A stretch of 7,848 bases of DNA from Rhodobacterales bacterium 34-62-10. GTDB taxonomy: Bacteria > Pseudomonadota > Alphaproteobacteria > Rhodobacterales > Rhodobacteraceae. Shown piece by piece: positions 6,183 through 7,848 of the stretch (positions are counted from its first letter, which is position 1; each line of letters begins with the position of its first letter). The stretch is taken from assembly GCA_002282555.1 (NCBI GenBank), contig NCJR01000080.1, positions 1 to 7,848 of the forward strand, given 5' to 3'. A program made the position numbers and the translations under genes. Below the pieces are notes generated by a model that saw nothing but the letters and a program-made list of their open reading frames with translations, ran no database searches and was not told the origin of the DNA.

Positions 6183-6206
6183 TCATGCCTTGCTTCATGC
6201 CTTGCG
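6183..6206. repeat. Near-perfect 12-bp tandem repeat in the divergent gap
   Basis: TCATGCCTTGCT is followed directly by TCATGCCTTGCG (one mismatch), and a more diverged third unit (CCATTGCCTGCG) precedes them. The repeat lies in the 221-bp gap between the divergent M15-like and Pqi genes. On the minus strand the period of 12 reads as a Gln-Gly-Met-x pattern in a 51-codon frame that lacks a ribosome-binding site. Confidence 0.7.
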
Positions 6207-6263
6207 CGTTGGCACCGCACCGCCTGATTGTGGGGTCAGGATCACGTTCCTGTCAGCGCCGTC

Positions 6264-6290
6264 TTGCATCTGTCGCGCGCGACCTAGACA
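6264..6290 (+). promoter_or_regulatory. pqiA: Candidate promoter of the pqi operon with internal 12-bp palindrome
   Basis: TTGCAT (6264-6269) and TAGACA (6285-6290) are spaced by 15 bases, short but usable. Between them lies the perfect palindrome GTCGCGCGCGAC (6272-6283), well placed for a repressor. The start codon of the first pqiA gene begins at 6299, so a transcript from this promoter would have almost no leader, in line with the absence of a ribosome-binding site there. The match to consensus is modest. Confidence 0.3.
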
Positions 6291-6298
6291 CTAGCGGC

Positions 6299-6973
6299 AT
6301 GAATGAAGCCATCGACTCCCTGCACACGCAGACCGGTTCCGCCCCGATTGGCACGCTTGACCCGGACTGCCTGATCGCCTGTCCGAACTGCGATGCCCTG
6401 CAACTGGACGCGCCGGTGCCCGTTGGTGCATTGGCGCGCTGCCACCGCTGCGGCACGGTCCTGATGGCGCCGCGCGAACAGGCGATGACCCGGATCGTGA
6501 TGCTGGCCGCCACCGCTTTGGTGCTGATGGTTGCGGCTGTGTTTTTCCCGTTTCTGGAAATCAGCGCAGGCGGCATGGTGCAACGCTCCTCGCTGCTGGA
6601 TGCGGTGCTGGCCTTTTCCTCGGGGCTGATGCTGCCGCTGACCTTTGCGACGGCGGCACTGATCATCGTGCTGCCAAGCCTGCGTCTGGCCAGCATTGTC
6701 TATGCGCTGGCGCCGATGGCGCTGGGGTGGCATCCGGCGCGCCATGCCGTGCCGGTGTTCCGTCTGGCGCAGGCCCTCAGACCCTGGGCCATGGCCGAGA
6801 TCTTTATCGTCGGCGTCGCGGTCGCGCTGGTCAAGGTGGCGGGTCTGGCCACGCTGTCCTTTGGTCCGGCTTTCTGGACCTTCAGCGCGCTGGTGCTGGT
6901 GACCGTGCTCAGTGACACTTTCATGTGCCGCATTTCCGTGTGGAAAACGCTGGAAGAGCGCAGACAGCCATGA
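6299..6973 (+). CDS. pqiA: PqiA family protein, first half (paraquat-inducible protein A domain)
   Basis: 224 residues, about half of E. coli PqiA. Domains: a zinc-ribbon-like head with two Cys pairs, C28/C31 (CPNC) and C48/C51 (CHRC), then about four membrane segments (near 65-86, 110-130, 165-185 and 190-208). FPFLEISAGG after the first helix and RPWAMAEIFIVGVAVALVKV (161-180) are typical PqiA segments. PqiA/LetA proteins sit in the inner membrane and work with the MCE-domain tunnel protein PqiB/LetB in lipid movement between the membranes. Start: ATG 6299 precedes the metal-binding head; the frame is open from 6092, but that extension lies in repetitive intergenic DNA. No clear ribosome-binding site is seen. 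The stop overlaps the next start by ATGA (6970-6973), indicating translational coupling. Confidence 0.92.
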   Translation: MNEAIDSLHTQTGSAPIGTLDPDCLIACPNCDALQLDAPVPVGALARCHRCGTVLMAPREQAMTRIVMLAATALVLMVAAVFFPFLEISAGGMVQRSSLLDAVLAFSSGLMLPLTFATAALIIVLPSLRLASIVYALAPMALGWHPARHAVPVFRLAQALRPWAMAEIFIVGVAVALVKVAGLATLSFGPAFWTFSALVLVTVLSDTFMCRISVWKTLEERRQP

Positions 6974-7623
6974 CCACATCCGCCCCCCATCCCATCCCCC
7001 CGGCGATCACGGCGCGACAGGCCGGGCTTGTCGGATGCCAAGGCTGCGGCAAGGTCCACCATGCGGGCGTATCCGTCTGCCAACGCTGCGGCGCGCCCTT
7101 GCACAGCCGCATGCCGGGCAGCCTGCAACGTGTCTGGGCATGGCTTTTTGCCGGGATTGTCGTTTATATCCCCGCCAATATCTACCCGATGCTGCTGACC
7201 ACCAGCTTTGGCCGGACCACCGAAAATACCATCGTCGGCGGTGTGATGGACCTGATCGATTACGGCTCCTACGGGGTCGCGGCCATCGTGTTTCTGGCCA
7301 GCGTGGTCATCCCGGTGGGCAAGTTCCTTGCCATCGGCTACCTTGCCCTTGTGGTGCGTGACGGATCCCGCATCGGCCGTGGCAGCGGGCTGCACGGACG
7401 GCAGCACCTGTTCGAGGTGGTCGAATTCATCGGACGTTGGTCGATGATCGACGTCTTCGTCGTGGCGATCCTTGCCGCATTGGTGCAACTGGATTTCGCC
7501 GCCACGATCAGCCCGGGCATCGCGGCGGTCAGTTTCTCGCTGTCTGTTGCATTCACCATGCTGGCGGCGCAAAGTTTCGATCCCCGTCTGATCTGGGACG
7601 CAGAGGAGGGCACAGCCCGATGA
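6970..7623 (+). CDS. pqiA: PqiA family protein, second half
   Basis: 217 residues. It has its own Cys-pair head, C23/C26 (CQGC) and C37/C40 (CQRC), then about four membrane segments (near 54-76, 103-127, 157-173 and 181-201). PANIYPMLLTTSFG (68-81), VVEFIGRWSMIDVFVVAIL (150-168) and the ending SFDPRLIWD (202-210) are strong PqiA-domain signatures and correspond to the C-terminal half of E. coli PqiA. It is probably an inner-membrane partner of the preceding half and of PqiB. The start is set by ATGA overlap with the previous gene and GGAAGAG (6952-6958). An ATG further upstream (6925) would lie inside the previous gene. Its own stop overlaps the PqiB start by ATGA (7620-7623). Two separate half-proteins in place of one fused PqiA is the point to note. 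Confidence 0.93.
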   Translation: MTTSAPHPIPPAITARQAGLVGCQGCGKVHHAGVSVCQRCGAPLHSRMPGSLQRVWAWLFAGIVVYIPANIYPMLLTTSFGRTTENTIVGGVMDLIDYGSYGVAAIVFLASVVIPVGKFLAIGYLALVVRDGSRIGRGSGLHGRQHLFEVVEFIGRWSMIDVFVVAILAALVQLDFAATISPGIAAVSFSLSVAFTMLAAQSFDPRLIWDAEEGTAR

Positions 7624-7848
7624 GCCAACAAGAGCCCGCCAACATGCGGATCGACCCGCCGCAGCGTTCGTTCTGGCGCAACCTGTCGGTGGTTTGGCTG
7701 GTGCCCGTTGTGGCGCTTGTCGTGTCGCTGGGCATTGCGTGGCAGACCTTTGCCGAACGCGGCGTCCAGATCCAGATCGCCTTCACCAACGCGTCGGGTG
7801 TGGTGGCGGGCGAGACCACGATCCGCTACCGCGACGTGGTGATCGGCG
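7620..7848 (+). CDS. pqiB: PqiB, MCE-domain intermembrane transport protein, N-terminal part
   Basis: The gene runs off the right edge; 76 complete codons are visible. A short cytoplasmic N-terminus is followed by one membrane anchor (VVWLVPVVALVVSLGIAW, 24-41) and the beginning of an MCE/MlaD domain, with VQIQIAFTNASGVVAGETTIRYRDV (in part 49-73) matching the first strands of PqiB-type MCE domains. PqiB forms a periplasm-spanning hexameric tunnel that carries lipids between inner and outer membrane. The start is defined by the ATGA overlap with the second PqiA gene and by GAGGAGG (7603-7609), the strongest ribosome-binding site of the operon. A pqiC-like lipoprotein gene may follow beyond the window. 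Calling it PqiB rather than LetB rests on the pqiA neighbours, and the number of MCE domains cannot be seen. Confidence 0.92.
   Translation, partial: MSQQEPANMRIDPPQRSFWRNLSVVWLVPVVALVVSLGIAWQTFAERGVQIQIAFTNASGVVAGETTIRYRDVVIG

Noticed and set aside
6043..6198. 51-codon minus-strand frame with repeated Gln-Gly-Met units
   Set aside because: It is produced by 12-bp repeats, has no ribosome-binding site at proper spacing, and its end overlaps the M15-like gene in another frame.
6092..6298. N-terminal extension of the first PqiA protein by 69 residues
   Set aside because: It falls in repetitive intergenic DNA and reads Cys/Pro/His-rich without PqiA likeness; the 6299 start gives the normal head-plus-membrane layout.

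Overview
The window is high-GC DNA with dense, mostly well-formed genes. Gene content and protein style (a TetR regulator with a molybdenum-hydroxylase gene, a long Ala/Glu-rich OmpA protein, a split PqiA) suggest an alphaproteobacterium, most likely Rhodobacterales (Roseobacter-like). That placement is inference from protein resemblance, not from a marker gene. No RNA genes, insertion sequences, phage genes or CRISPR arrays were seen.

Layout. At the left edge (1-159, minus) is the start of a CoxM-type FAD-binding subunit of a molybdenum hydroxylase. It is divergent from a TetR-family regulator (305-934, plus). The 145-bp gap between them holds two GATC-rich palindromic sites whose centres lie 21 bp apart, a good candidate operator. 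The TetR gene converges on a 759-residue secreted OmpA-family protein (999-3278, minus), with a GC hairpin between the two stop codons.

From 3457 to 6077 four genes run on the minus strand. In transcription order they are a conserved protein distantly like peptidase M15, an ISOC2-like isochorismatase-family cysteine hydrolase (21 bp gap), a Tat-exported metal-dependent cyclase/formamidase-like hydrolase (123 bp gap), and an AhpD/carboxymuconolactone-decarboxylase-like protein with a complete E-x11-CxxC-x3-H redox site (53 bp gap containing a hairpin). The cyclase and AhpD-like genes look like one unit. The isochorismatase may belong to the same small-molecule hydrolysis/detoxification neighbourhood, but no substrate can be read from the sequence.

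From 6299 to the right edge (plus) is a lipid-transport operon of Pqi type: two half-size PqiA proteins, each with one zinc-ribbon-like double CxxC motif and about four membrane segments, then the start of PqiB (membrane anchor plus first MCE domain). The three genes are joined by two ATGA stop/start overlaps. In Escherichia coli the two PqiA halves are one protein.

I see no clearly new system. The points most worth a second look are the paired operator, the unusual OmpA architecture (about 320 residues of low-complexity Ala/Glu/Thr followed by an internal hydrophobic segment), the attenuator-like hairpin ahead of the AhpD-like gene, and the exported-cyclase/cytoplasmic-AhpD pairing.
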